A stretch of 13,638 nucleotides of DNA from Gammaproteobacteria bacterium (GTDB lineage Bacteria; Pseudomonadota; Gammaproteobacteria; SZUA-140), in contig QIHH01000142.1 in the NCBI GenBank assembly GCA_003230195.1, forward strand, positions 1-13,638. Direction: 5' to 3'. This document shows positions 1-6,615 of this stretch, piece by piece. Position numbers and translations under genes: made by a program. The notes below the pieces were generated by a model, which was not told where the DNA came from, searched no databases, and saw only the letters and a list, made by a program, of their open reading frames with translations. Within the stretch, counting starts at the first letter, position 1. The number at the start of each line of letters is the position of its first letter.

Positions 1-91
1 TGGTCGTACGTCAAGCTTTAAATGCGATGTTTTTAGGTTTTTGTCTCTATTTTCCTCTGGTGACTGCAATTACCTAACCGGACACTGCTGA

Positions 92-967
92 CTGGTACTA
101 CTTGCGACGATCCTCGTCGCAGGCTCTTTCTGGGCATCCGAAAAGCTTGCCGGGATAATCAACCCTATATCATTAACACTGTTGCGCTTCATCGGCGCGT
201 CACTAATCCTGCTGCCATGGGTACTCTCAAAAGCAAAATGGCGTGAAAATATATTACCCACTCTGCCTCGCGCAACCATCATCAGTCTGTTTTATGCAAT
301 ATTCTTCATCGGTTTTTTTGAAGCGCTCAACACCACCAACGCCACCAATACCGCGACCATTTTCACCCTAGTGCCACTGATCACCGGGCTGTTAGCGGTC
401 ATCGCCTTTCGAGAAAAACTCACAGGCAAACAACTCCTAGTCTATGCGGTAGGCGCAATCGGCACCATCTGGGTAATTTTTGGCGGGCAGTTAACGCTGC
501 TGATGTCATTCACACTCAACAAAGGTGACCTGGTTTTTATGGGAACGATATTTTCCATGTCCTTCTATTCTATCGCGATGAAAATGCTCTACCGCAACGA
601 TGAGATGATTGTGCTCGCCTTCTGCACTTTGGTTGGTGGCTCATTCTGGATGGCACTCGCACTGTTAATCACCGGACAACCATTTGAATGGCAGCGATTA
701 CAACATGATGCTATCTTTCACATGACATACCTTATACTTGGCGCCACGCTTGCAACCGTTTATCTTTATCAGATAACGACTGTCGCACTCGGGCCGAAGC
801 GGGTCAGCGCGTACATCTACCTCAATCCAGCCCTAATCATATTGCTACTGCTCATCATTGAAGGCACACCAATTCCGAATACGATTATTCCCGGTATTAT
901 AATGTCAGTGATCGCAACGGTAATTTTGCAGCGCGATAAACGCCTACCAGCGGACAAAACTCGCTGA
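92..967 (+). CDS. EamA/DMT-family membrane transporter, 5' end damaged or without a normal start
   Basis: A member of the drug/metabolite transporter superfamily, inner-membrane proteins of about ten helices built from two EamA repeats that move small metabolites; the substrate cannot be told. The first repeat ends in the typical helix-rich stretch with NTTNATNTATIFTLVPLITG and REKLTGKQ. The second includes VALGPKRVSAYIYLNPAL and a final helix before QRDKR. The first usable start is TTG at 182, but codons 92-181 in the same frame read LVLLATILVAGSFWASEKLA and on into the first helix, so homology begins upstream of 182. The frame is closed by TGA at 89-91 with no ATG, GTG or TTG in between, and no ribosome binding site is visible. 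From 92 the product would be 291 residues, close to the family's usual 290-300. Either a rare CTG start is used, or a small indel near 90-97 has cut off the true start. The family call is firm; whether the gene is functional is uncertain. Confidence 0.72.
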   Translation: MVLLATILVAGSFWASEKLAGIINPISLTLLRFIGASLILLPWVLSKAKWRENILPTLPRATIISLFYAIFFIGFFEALNTTNATNTATIFTLVPLITGLLAVIAFREKLTGKQLLVYAVGAIGTIWVIFGGQLTLLMSFTLNKGDLVFMGTIFSMSFYSIAMKMLYRNDEMIVLAFCTLVGGSFWMALALLITGQPFEWQRLQHDAIFHMTYLILGATLATVYLYQITTVALGPKRVSAYIYLNPALIILLLLIIEGTPIPNTIIPGIIMSVIATVILQRDKRLPADKTR

Positions 968-1134
968 CTCTGACCCCATTCAGGGCGATAGCGATACTCA
1001 GTGATATCGCTGAAAAAATTTATCTACAGATGCTTTGGGCACGTTGGTCAATTTCTGCGTCACCTCAAAGCTAACCTACTCCAGCCCATGATCACGCTGG
1101 ATGAGCAGAGACGGTTTAATTAATCCACTATAGT

Positions 1135-1167
1135 TCGTCACCCCGGCATGCTTTTAGTCGGAATCCA
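1135..1167. repeat. Degenerate dispersed palindrome of the TCATTCC...GGAATCC type
   Basis: The stretch CACCCCGGCATGC, then TTTTAG, then TCGGAATCC resembles, with a few changes, the small palindromic repeat that is scattered through many proteobacterial genomes, in which TCATTCC-GGC and GCC-GGAATCC arms face each other. Only part of the stem (CCG with CGG, plus a G-T pair) still pairs here. The assignment rests on recalled pattern similarity, and only one copy is seen in this window. Confidence 0.35.
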
Positions 1168-1187
1168 AAAATCATCAAAAGATGACT
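1167..1187 (-). terminator. Probable intrinsic terminator of ung
   Basis: Read on the minus strand, 17 bases after the ung stop codon, there is a perfect TCATC / GATGA stem extended by a G-T and an A-T pair, with a TTTT loop, followed directly by a run of five T. The stem is AT-rich, so it may be weak, but the position and the T run are right for rho-independent termination. Confidence 0.5.
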
Positions 1188-1203
1188 AACCAGCAGCACC
1201 TAC

Positions 1204-1911
1204 TCATCCTGCCAAATCCCACTGAACAAGCTTTTCACCTTGCGCCATTAAATACTCATTTACCAACGAAAAACACCCTGAACCAATAAACGCACTAAAG
1301 TCCTTACCGGTTTTACTCGCCCCTAATGGACTGGGATGAGAGGTCTTAATCACACAGTGCTTGTTAATATCCACCACCGAACAGACACCATGCGCAAAGC
1401 GGCCCCACGCCAAAAACACCACGCCTGCTTTATGCTGGTTAATATGTTGAATACAGCCGTTGGTGAATGGCAACCATCCCTGTTTGCTATGGCTATTGGC
1501 ATCACCCGCACGCACCGTGAGTGAGGCATTAAGCAACAATATTCCCTGCTTCGCCCACGCCTCTAAATTACCCGAGATTGGGGTCGTCATCCCCAGATCA
1601 CGATGGAGTTCTTTGTAAATATTACGCAACGACGGGGGAATTTTGACTCCATCCGGCACACTAAAACTCAACCCATGCGCCTGCCCTTCACCGTGATAAG
1701 GATCTTGTCCGACAATCACCACTTTTATTTTCTCAAAGGGAGCCTGTAAAAAAGCGTTAAACCAGAGATCACTCGGCGGGTAGATTACCTGCCTGTTCTG
1801 TTTTTCCCTTTTCAGGAATTCACGCAGTTTGATCATGTAATCCTGCGCGAATTCCTGTTCGAAATGGGTTTTCCAAGCGGGGTCTAGTTGGTTGATGATT
1901 TTATTGGGCAT
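1204..1911 (-). CDS. ung: Uracil-DNA glycosylase (family 1)
   Basis: Removes uracil from DNA that arose by cytosine deamination or dUMP misincorporation, starting base-excision repair in the cytoplasm. The 235-residue product is close to the family's usual 220-230. The water-activating motif GQDPYHGEGQAHGLSFSV lies at residues 68-85, with the catalytic Asp70. The second signature, HPSPLGAS, begins at His192, the residue that stabilises the leaving uracil. LLLNASLTVRAGDANSHSKQGW at about 125-146 and VVFLAWG at about 164-170 are also typical. ATG at 1911 has almost no Shine-Dalgarno sequence (CACCACC precedes it), but the residues before Met26 align with the family N-terminus, so this start is kept. 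The gene stands alone, with a probable terminator after it and a decayed IS end just upstream. Confidence 0.97.
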   Translation of the reverse strand: MPNKIINQLDPAWKTHFEQEFAQDYMIKLREFLKREKQNRQVIYPPSDLWFNAFLQAPFEKIKVVIVGQDPYHGEGQAHGLSFSVPDGVKIPPSLRNIYKELHRDLGMTTPISGNLEAWAKQGILLLNASLTVRAGDANSHSKQGWLPFTNGCIQHINQHKAGVVFLAWGRFAHGVCSVVDINKHCVIKTSHPSPLGASKTGKDFSAFIGSGCFSLVNEYLMAQGEKLVQWDLAG

Positions 1912-1944
1912 GGTGGTGTTTTGTTATTTGTTAAGTATGGCAGG

Positions 1945-1974
1945 ATTATACTGGAAGGCTCTTCCCCAAATCGA
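1945..1974 (-). promoter_or_regulatory. Candidate sigma-70 promoter of ung
   Basis: On the minus strand a perfect TATAAT lies at 1950-1945, 33 bases before the ung start codon, giving a short leader. The best -35 partner at 18-base spacing is TCGATT (1974-1969), a weak match to TTGACA. The -10 box is just outside the left end of the IS relic that begins at 1957, while the -35 falls inside that end. If this promoter is real, the IS end now supplies part of it. Confidence 0.4.
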
Positions 1975-2108
1975 GTGGGTAGGTTATCGTATTATTTATG
2001 AGAGACAAAAATTTATATGCCCAAATATGGGAAACACAAAGCCCGTGGCAAGTTGTTGATGTTGAGTTGTTGTCAGGTATCAAATTAAGTCTGAACTACT
2101 ACAATTAA
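1957..2108 (+). mobile_element. Left-end relic of an ISL3-family insertion sequence
   Basis: An inverted-repeat-like end starting GGCTCTTCCCCAAATCGAG at 1957 is followed by an ATG at 1998 opening a 36-codon frame that stops with TAA at 2106-2108. Its peptide includes LYAQIWETQSPWQVVDVELL. This matches the N-terminus of ISL3-family transposases, which begin with an LYxQILGLxSPWxVxxVEL pattern before a Cys-rich zinc domain. GGCTCTTC is the usual terminal sequence of the family. The catalytic DDE domain and the right end are absent; no GAAGAGCC end lies between here and 2295. The relic therefore cannot move by itself. The boundary beyond 2108 is unknown: bases 2109-2220 show no further recognisable transposase. 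Confidence 0.6.
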
Positions 2109-2220
2109 GGCTCATTTAACAGGCATGTTTACCTATTTTAAATACCCTATCAATCACTCGATAACCGATTGATTTAATTAAAAAATTCAAACCGTCAAGT
2201 CAAATATCAGGGTCATCGTG

Positions 2221-2294
2221 AAAAACGAGTCCCCTTCGATGTATCCATCGTAATCACCACTGTAACGATAGTTGTATCTTCAGAATCACTCGTC
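2221..2294 (-). terminator. Possible terminator downstream of the PilB/MshE-like ATPase gene
   Basis: On the minus strand, directly after the stop codon, ACGAGT (2293-2288) can pair with ACTCGT (2230-2225), and the second arm runs into five T. The 57-base interior can fold into a smaller hairpin (CGATG / CATCG, or ATCGT / ACGAT). The outer loop is long for a classical terminator, so this is tentative. Confidence 0.28.
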
Positions 2295-2295
2295 A

Positions 2296-4035
2296 CTAGA
2301 CATCATAAGAAAGTGCCTCTTCAGCGGAGACCTTTCCAGCTCTTACCAACCGAATCAGATCATCATTCATCGAGACCATGCCACTTTTCAATGCATGTTC
2401 AGTAATCTGTTGATGAGGCGCTCGAATATTGATGAGTCCTGCAATCACATCATCAATCATTAATACCTCACTGATCAACGTGCGCCCATGGAAACCACTT
2501 TGATTACATGCATTACACCCTTTCCCAGATAACACTGGTTCATGTTTAGCCAAATGCAATACCGTACGAGTAACGGCATCTACGCTTACAGATCCGGCAC
2601 AATGTACACAATTCAATCTAACCAAGCGCTGCGCCATCACACCTTTTAGTGTTGCGGCTAACAAGTAAGGCTTTATTCCCATATCAATCAAACGAAGCAC
2701 AGTACTAACGCAATCATGCGTATGCAATGTGCTCAGTACAAAATGTCCCGTTAACGCCGCTTTGTTAGCAATATCGGCTGTCTCACTATCACGAATCTCG
2801 CCAACCATAATCACATCGGGATCATGCCTCAGAACACTTCTCAGCACACGTGCAAAATCTATTTCGCGTGATGCCGCCACCTGAACCTGCTCAATGTCCG
2901 CCATTTCATATTCTACAGGGTCTTCAATCGTCACAATATGCACATTATTTTTTTTAATTTCATTCAACAAAGCATATAACGTTGTGGTCTTACCAGAGCC
3001 AGTAGGCCCTACAACTAAAAACAAGCCGCTCTGCCGCTCAATTAATGTAGACACTTTCTGCTGTTGTGACTTAACAAGCCCTAAGTCGGAAAATTGTTTC
3101 ACTCCAACCTCTTTATCAAGAATACGGATAACGACACTCTCTCCATCCACCGTTGGTATCACTGAGACCCTTAAATCAATATGTCGTTTACCACGCATTA
3201 GACTCACATGACCATCCTGTGGCAGACGTCGCTCAGCAATATCCATCGAACCCAACACCTTGATACGACAAATTAACGGGAGAAGCAGTGATTTATCCAT
3301 CACACGAGCAAATCGCATCTGTCCATCAATACGGTAATAGACCTTTATTCCATCCTTTCCAGGACGAATATTAATATCAGATGCACCCCTTACAATTCCC
3401 TGTAATACAATTGCATTCAACAACCTGACTAATGGCTTTTTTCGAGCTCGGGCCTCTATAATATGCGTTGAATCTGTCTGACTAACATGATAGGGCAGTG
3501 GTGTAAGCTCCTTATCCTGAAGCGCTTCATGCTCATCAAAACGGCTGTAATATTTACTCTGAGCCACGGCGATATCTCGCAATGGTGAAATCACAGCCTC
3601 TAGTTTTAAGTTAATCGCAAAAGTAAGCGCTTCGATACTGCCTAAATCAAGCGGGTTCTCCATCGCGACAACCAAACGCCGTCCCAACACCACCAACGGC
3701 ATAATGTTGTAACGAAAAGCAACTTCTTCTGGAATACGCTTCAACACATCACTATGAATATCAAATTCATCAAGACGAACATAGGGAATACCAAACTTCA
3801 CCGCTAGCGCAACATAAACCTGTTCCTGCGATAGCAGGCCCTGATCTACTAGCATTACACCAAGACGTTTATTAACACCGCCCTTCTGCTGTTGCAACAG
3901 CGAGTCAAGTTGTACTTGGCTAATGAGTTTTTGTTTCTCAACAATAATTTCGCCCATCGGGCGATCTGGTACAGACATCTGCAGTGAAAGCACGGCACGC
4001 AGCTCTCCATGGCTTCTAATAATTTGTCCTTGCAT
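2296..4035 (-). CDS. GspE/PilB/MshE-type secretion or pilus-extension ATPase
   Basis: A hexameric ATPase of the type II secretion / type IV pilus family, which drives pilin assembly from the cytoplasmic face of the inner membrane. Using ATG at 4035 (579 residues), two MshEN-like repeats come first: MGEIIVEKQKLISQVQLDSL (27-46) and RLGVMLVDQGLLSQEQV (57-73). The ATPase core has Walker A GPTGSGKT (343-350), an Asp-box region VTIEDPVEYE, Walker B VIMVGEIRDSE (408-418) and a His box LSTLHTHD. A zinc tetracysteine follows: CVHC (486-489) and CNAC (507-510). The longer GTG start at 4062 is less likely, because AGGGAGAG lies 4-7 bases before the paired ATGs at 4038 and 4035. No platform protein, pilin or prepilin peptidase is adjacent, so its machine (T2SS, T4aP or MSH-like) is not decided. 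The neighbouring GGDEF gene makes c-di-GMP control through the MshEN repeats plausible. The first repeat lacks the usual Arg of RLG. Confidence 0.93.
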   Translation of the reverse strand: MQGQIIRSHGELRAVLSLQMSVPDRPMGEIIVEKQKLISQVQLDSLLQQQKGGVNKRLGVMLVDQGLLSQEQVYVALAVKFGIPYVRLDEFDIHSDVLKRIPEEVAFRYNIMPLVVLGRRLVVAMENPLDLGSIEALTFAINLKLEAVISPLRDIAVAQSKYYSRFDEHEALQDKELTPLPYHVSQTDSTHIIEARARKKPLVRLLNAIVLQGIVRGASDINIRPGKDGIKVYYRIDGQMRFARVMDKSLLLPLICRIKVLGSMDIAERRLPQDGHVSLMRGKRHIDLRVSVIPTVDGESVVIRILDKEVGVKQFSDLGLVKSQQQKVSTLIERQSGLFLVVGPTGSGKTTTLYALLNEIKKNNVHIVTIEDPVEYEMADIEQVQVAASREIDFARVLRSVLRHDPDVIMVGEIRDSETADIANKAALTGHFVLSTLHTHDCVSTVLRLIDMGIKPYLLAATLKGVMAQRLVRLNCVHCAGSVSVDAVTRTVLHLAKHEPVLSGKGCNACNQSGFHGRTLISEVLMIDDVIAGLINIRAPHQQITEHALKSGMVSMNDDLIRLVRAGKVSAEEALSYDV

Positions 4036-4061
4036 CATTTCTCTCCCTAAAATTAAACCCA

Positions 4062-4077
4062 CGTTAATCCATTAACG
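4062..4077. promoter_or_regulatory. Perfect 7-bp palindrome upstream of the ATPase gene
   Basis: CGTTAAT and ATTAACG face each other around a CC centre, 26 bases before the chosen ATPase start and just upstream of its Shine-Dalgarno sequence. The symmetry suits an operator for a dimeric regulator or a hairpin in the 5' leader. No known regulator site is recognised in it. Confidence 0.4.
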
Positions 4078-4168
4078 CCTGTTTCCAGACTAGCATCATT
4101 TAACCCCATTCCACCTGTAACAAATTCCAGGCGCCATTTTCTGCCACAGGACTACCCATCCATTTAAA

Positions 4169-4214
4169 GTCAAAATATTGACAATCTAGGTATTATCCTT
4201 TTCAAGCATATAAT
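4169..4214 (+). promoter_or_regulatory. Possible promoter region of the GGDEF gene
   Basis: This stretch holds a GTCAA-aata-TTGAC inverted repeat (4169-4182), a perfect TTGACA (4178-4183) and a perfect TATAAT (4209-4214). The two hexamers are 25 bases apart, too far for one sigma-70 promoter, so at most one of them is used as drawn. The region lies in the divergent gap, about 120 bases before the GGDEF start. Confidence 0.28.
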
Positions 4215-4245
4215 TGTATGTATCATGGCGATGTTTTAATGGTAC

Positions 4246-4328
4246 TAGTGCACTAAGTGATGCTGAAAATACAAACTGGCACATTCCATGCATATTGCCA
4301 TGGACGTGCTGGCACTAACAAAGGAGGT
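4246..4328 (+). promoter_or_regulatory. Structured leader and strong ribosome binding site of the GGDEF gene
   Basis: The leader contains a 10-bp palindrome TAGTGCACTA (4246-4255) and a hairpin at 4276-4312: CTGGCAC pairs with GTGCTGG (two G-T pairs) and TCCATG with CATGGA around an 8-base loop. Eight bases later comes AAAGGAGGT (4320-4328), an almost ideal Shine-Dalgarno sequence six bases before ATG 4335. TAGTGC at 4246-4251 could instead pair with GCACTA at 4313-4318, giving a competing fold next to the ribosome binding site. I do not see the conserved core of the GEMM c-di-GMP riboswitch. Any regulatory function is inferred. Confidence 0.4.
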
Positions 4329-4334
4329 TCGAAA

Positions 4335-5267
4335 ATGCCCACTCTGCATACACAACCAAATGACAAGGATATGGTTTACGAATTTGGTAATCTGACATTA
4401 ATGTCAAATGCCTTAGTGACAGAATCAGGTCAAGGCGGCTTAAACCAAGCACTTCAAATCATCAGTGTTTTACAGACAACACTCGACTGCGAATCTCTGA
4501 TTCAAATTTTTTCTCAGGAAATAAGCGTCATGATTCCACATCAAAGCATACTGTACGAACACCAGACTCAGGGGATTCGACTTGAAGTCTGCTCCCCCGC
4601 CAGACACTCATGCTCATATCAACTGTCAGCGGCAGGCCAGTCACTAGGCCAGTTAACCATCACACGTTCAACGGTTTTCAATCATCAAGAAACAACACTC
4701 TTTGAACACCTGCTTTGCAGCTTGGTCTATCCATTGCGTAATGCCCTATTATACAAAGGCGCACTTACCGCAGCCCTACGCGATCCACTAACCGGTGCTA
4801 ACAACCGCGCAGCGATGAATACAGCCATCATCCGGGAAATTGAATTAGCACAACGCCACAACACTCCACTATCGCTAATTGCCCTTGATATAGACCGTTT
4901 CAAACAGATCAATGACGAATATGGCCACACTGCAGGTGACTGTATCCTGCAATCCGTTGTTGAACGTATTTCCGAATGCACTCGTAGCTCTGATATGCTA
5001 TTCCGTTACGGCGGTGAAGAGTTCACCATTCTGCTCAGCAATACAGGAAAAGACGGCGCCATGTTACTTGCCGAGCGGATTCGCAGAACCATTTACACTA
5101 GCAGTTACAAGTATGGCGATGAATTAATTCCCACCTCAGCTAGCTTAGGTGTGGCGTGTGTTAACGCTGAAGACGATGCCAGAACACTTTTTGAAAGAGC
5201 CGACATGGCAATGTACGAAGCAAAAAATTCAGGCCGGAATTGCGTGAAATTTTCAGGAGGAAATTAA
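4335..5267 (+). CDS. GGDEF-domain diguanylate cyclase with GAF-like sensor region
   Basis: Predicted to make the second messenger c-di-GMP from two GTP. With the start at 4335 (310 residues), about residues 15-140 form a soluble, GAF-like sensory region with no membrane segment, so the protein is probably cytoplasmic. The catalytic domain begins at DPLTGANNR (150-158), carries metal-binding Asp185 in LDIDRFKQIND, and has an intact GGEEF active site at 226-230. RSSD at 217-220, five residues before GGEEF, fits the RxxD inhibitory site, so product inhibition is likely. ADMAMYEAKNSGRN marks the domain end. The frame stays open back to GTG 4257, but AAAGGAGGT six bases before ATG 4335 makes that the start. 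The gene diverges from the MshEN-containing ATPase across a 299-base gap, which suggests shared control or a signal-target pair. Confidence 0.95.
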   Translation: MPTLHTQPNDKDMVYEFGNLTLMSNALVTESGQGGLNQALQIISVLQTTLDCESLIQIFSQEISVMIPHQSILYEHQTQGIRLEVCSPARHSCSYQLSAAGQSLGQLTITRSTVFNHQETTLFEHLLCSLVYPLRNALLYKGALTAALRDPLTGANNRAAMNTAIIREIELAQRHNTPLSLIALDIDRFKQINDEYGHTAGDCILQSVVERISECTRSSDMLFRYGGEEFTILLSNTGKDGAMLLAERIRRTIYTSSYKYGDELIPTSASLGVACVNAEDDARTLFERADMAMYEAKNSGRNCVKFSGGN

Positions 5268-5299
5268 TATTTTCCAGCAACAATTAAAGGGTTCTTCGT

Positions 5300-5565
5300 A
5301 GATTAGTGTAAAGGAGCCATACCCTTGGAGTCGATTTCACCCGCAAATACCATTTGCATTACAGTTTGCAATAAAAATATTTTAACAGCAACAGAAAGTC
5401 GTTTGGCTCTAGGGTTTTAACAACACCATGCAGCAATTCCTCTTTCGTAATCGCGGAAATGCATATCCTGACCATAGGTACGCTGCGTCAATGCTCTCTG
5501 ACAGCCAGCGATTCGCCGACGTAACTAGCCGTATTAGTGTCTAGCATATAATGCTGATCGGCCAT
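5300..5565 (-). pseudogene. Decayed VapC-type PIN-domain toxin
   Basis: Remnant of a PIN ribonuclease toxin. ATG at 5565 overlaps the antitoxin remnant stop as TAATG, the usual vapBC arrangement. The first 25 codons read MADQHYMLDTNTASYVGESL and then AVREH, with the metal-binding Asp of MLDTN present. TGA at 5490-5488 interrupts the frame, after which it resumes as RSVPMVRICISAITKEELLH, including the second conserved acidic residue. TAA at 5361-5359 ends that part. After a deletion and frameshift, IDSKGMAPLH (about 5335-5306) resembles the MAPLDxLIAAHA motif, with His in place of Asp. Two or three codons after SYV also seem lost. With two stops, a shift and missing core residues it cannot make an active toxin. 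Confidence 0.7.
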
Positions 5566-5785
5566 TAGAACAAACTCCGATCCTGTGTAATCTGATCGTC
5601 GCATTTAACCACAAACTCATCTGGCATATCGGTGGATTTTATCGTTTTGAAAAAAGTTTCCAAGAAATAATAACATTGCCCATTTCAGGGCCTTTTCGGA
5701 TATAGGTCTCATCACAATCGAATCGATAGTTAACAGGCAATCAAACAGCCTAGCAGCGGCCATTTATGTATTGGGTAGATTCAAC
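5565..5785 (-). pseudogene. Decayed VapB-type (AbrB-fold) antitoxin
   Basis: Remnant of the antitoxin partner. Read on the minus strand from a lost start near 5785, it gives ESTQYINGRC, TAG, AV, TGA, LPVNYRFDCDETYIRKGPEM. This lines up with the NGRSQAVRLPKEFRF-DEVYIRR pattern of VapB N-terminal DNA-binding domains; both stops sit where Gln and Arg codons (CAG, CGA) are expected, as C-to-T changes would give. It continues GNVIISWK, shifts frame in the run of T around 5650-5656, and ends FFKTIKSTDMPDEF...QITQDRSLF, like the toxin-binding tail of the family (DDFM...QERDLF). The length to the overlapping toxin start is not a multiple of three, confirming a frameshift. It is not expected to yield a working antitoxin. 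Confidence 0.68.
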
Positions 5786-5855
5786 GAAACAAAGAAATAA
5801 CCAATGCTCAAACCCCACTGTTTTCAATCCCCATAATGGTCTCGTTAGCTGGTCG

Positions 5856-6557
5856 CTATGCCCATACTAACCCGCTGATATAAAAGAATCCCCACAACAG
5901 TATTGGCAAGCACCATTGCCATAGAGGCGCTCTCTCCAGCATAGGCAGAACGACAACGGTTTCTTGATGCACCTTTCCTGCACGCTCAATCACAGAATTC
6001 CACACACCTGATGCTAGCAACCCAATGCTATCTAGGTGCCGTGGTACATGACCTTTTTCTGGTAGATACTGAGTAACCATCTGTTGCACTTCGCCCATCG
6101 CATCAAATACCAGCATCATTCGCAGTGCCACTAACTCTGCTTTCACCCCAACCAGTCGTAATGGTCGTGCTAAGAAATAAATTGCCGTCAGTAGTTCTTG
6201 TCTAGAGAGTGATTGCAATAACAAGTTAACACTCGTAATCACCAATACCAGCGCTACGACTCGTAGTAAACCACTTGATAACCCTTCGTTTGTTGGCAAC
6301 CACACACTCAATGCAGGCCACTGCATAACGGGCGTTCCAGGAGTGAGCCAGCAAAATACCACCAAAATCGAGAGTAGAAACCAACGCATTCGGCGTAGCA
6401 TCACCAGCCCAGGACGCACGTGAGCACCGCCATCACGTAGGTAAAGCAGTATCAATAATAGCGAGGAGACAAACAGAGTAGATGGCACTGGAAATGCGAG
6501 CATCGCCACAAAAACCAGAAAACTGGCCACTAAAATAACCGGATGGAGCTTCACCAT
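5856..6557 (-). CDS. CbiQ/EcfT-like integral membrane protein
   Basis: A 233-residue inner-membrane protein resembling the transmembrane (T) component of energy-coupling-factor vitamin and metal transporters. Hydrophobic segments lie at about 6-40 (one or two helices), 58-70, 93-113 and 212-231, with a long cytoplasmic section between. In that section RPLRLVGVKAELVALRMM (about 132-149) and SVIERAGKVHQE (about 188-199) sit where the coupling helices of EcfT normally are. The Ala-Arg-Gly signatures that dock the ATPase are not evident, and no ATPase or substrate-binding component is next to it, so transport function is uncertain. ATG at 6557 has only a weak GGGA before it. The gene is 58 bases after the fimV stop on the same strand and could be co-transcribed. 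The 588 bases beyond it hold no intact gene. Confidence 0.65.
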   Translation of the reverse strand: MVKLHPVILVASFLVFVAMLAFPVPSTLFVSSLLLILLYLRDGGAHVRPGLVMLRRMRWFLLSILVVFCWLTPGTPVMQWPALSVWLPTNEGLSSGLLRVVALVLVITSVNLLLQSLSRQELLTAIYFLARPLRLVGVKAELVALRMMLVFDAMGEVQQMVTQYLPEKGHVPRHLDSIGLLASGVWNSVIERAGKVHQETVVVLPMLERAPLWQWCLPILLWGFFYISGLVWA

Positions 6558-6615
6558 AATCCCAAATCAAATACCCATGACAAGCAATATTGCAACGTAA
6601 ACCAGTAGATTTAGT

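Noticed and set aside
3..77. Plus-strand frame ending in MFLGFCLYFPLVTAIT as the tail of an upstream membrane protein
   Set aside because: Only 24 residues are visible at the window edge, with no recognisable family; it could be chance.
990..1011. AGCGATA...TATCGCT hairpin after the EamA gene as a terminator
   Set aside because: The 7-bp stem is followed by an A run, not a T run, on the plus strand, and no T run follows it on the minus strand either.
1001..1117. A 38-codon plus-strand frame between the EamA gene and ung
   Set aside because: No ribosome site, no recognised family, and a length expected by chance.
2155..2162. CACTCGAT as the right inverted repeat of the ISL3 relic
   Set aside because: It matches eight internal bases of the left end in inverse orientation, but the terminal GGGGAAGAGCC is missing, so chance is likely.
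4120..4150. Possible sigma-54 promoter (TGGCAGAAAATGGCGC, minus strand) for the ATPase gene
   Set aside because: The GG and GC elements are not 10 bases apart (9 or 11), and the -12 element lacks the TTGC form.
4178..4214. TTGACA and TATAAT as a single strong promoter
   Set aside because: The spacing is 25 bases, far from the 16-18 needed, so the pair does not form one sigma-70 promoter.
4246..4334. GEMM-type c-di-GMP riboswitch before the GGDEF gene
   Set aside because: The conserved aptamer core and tetraloop-receptor pattern could not be found; only generic hairpins are present.
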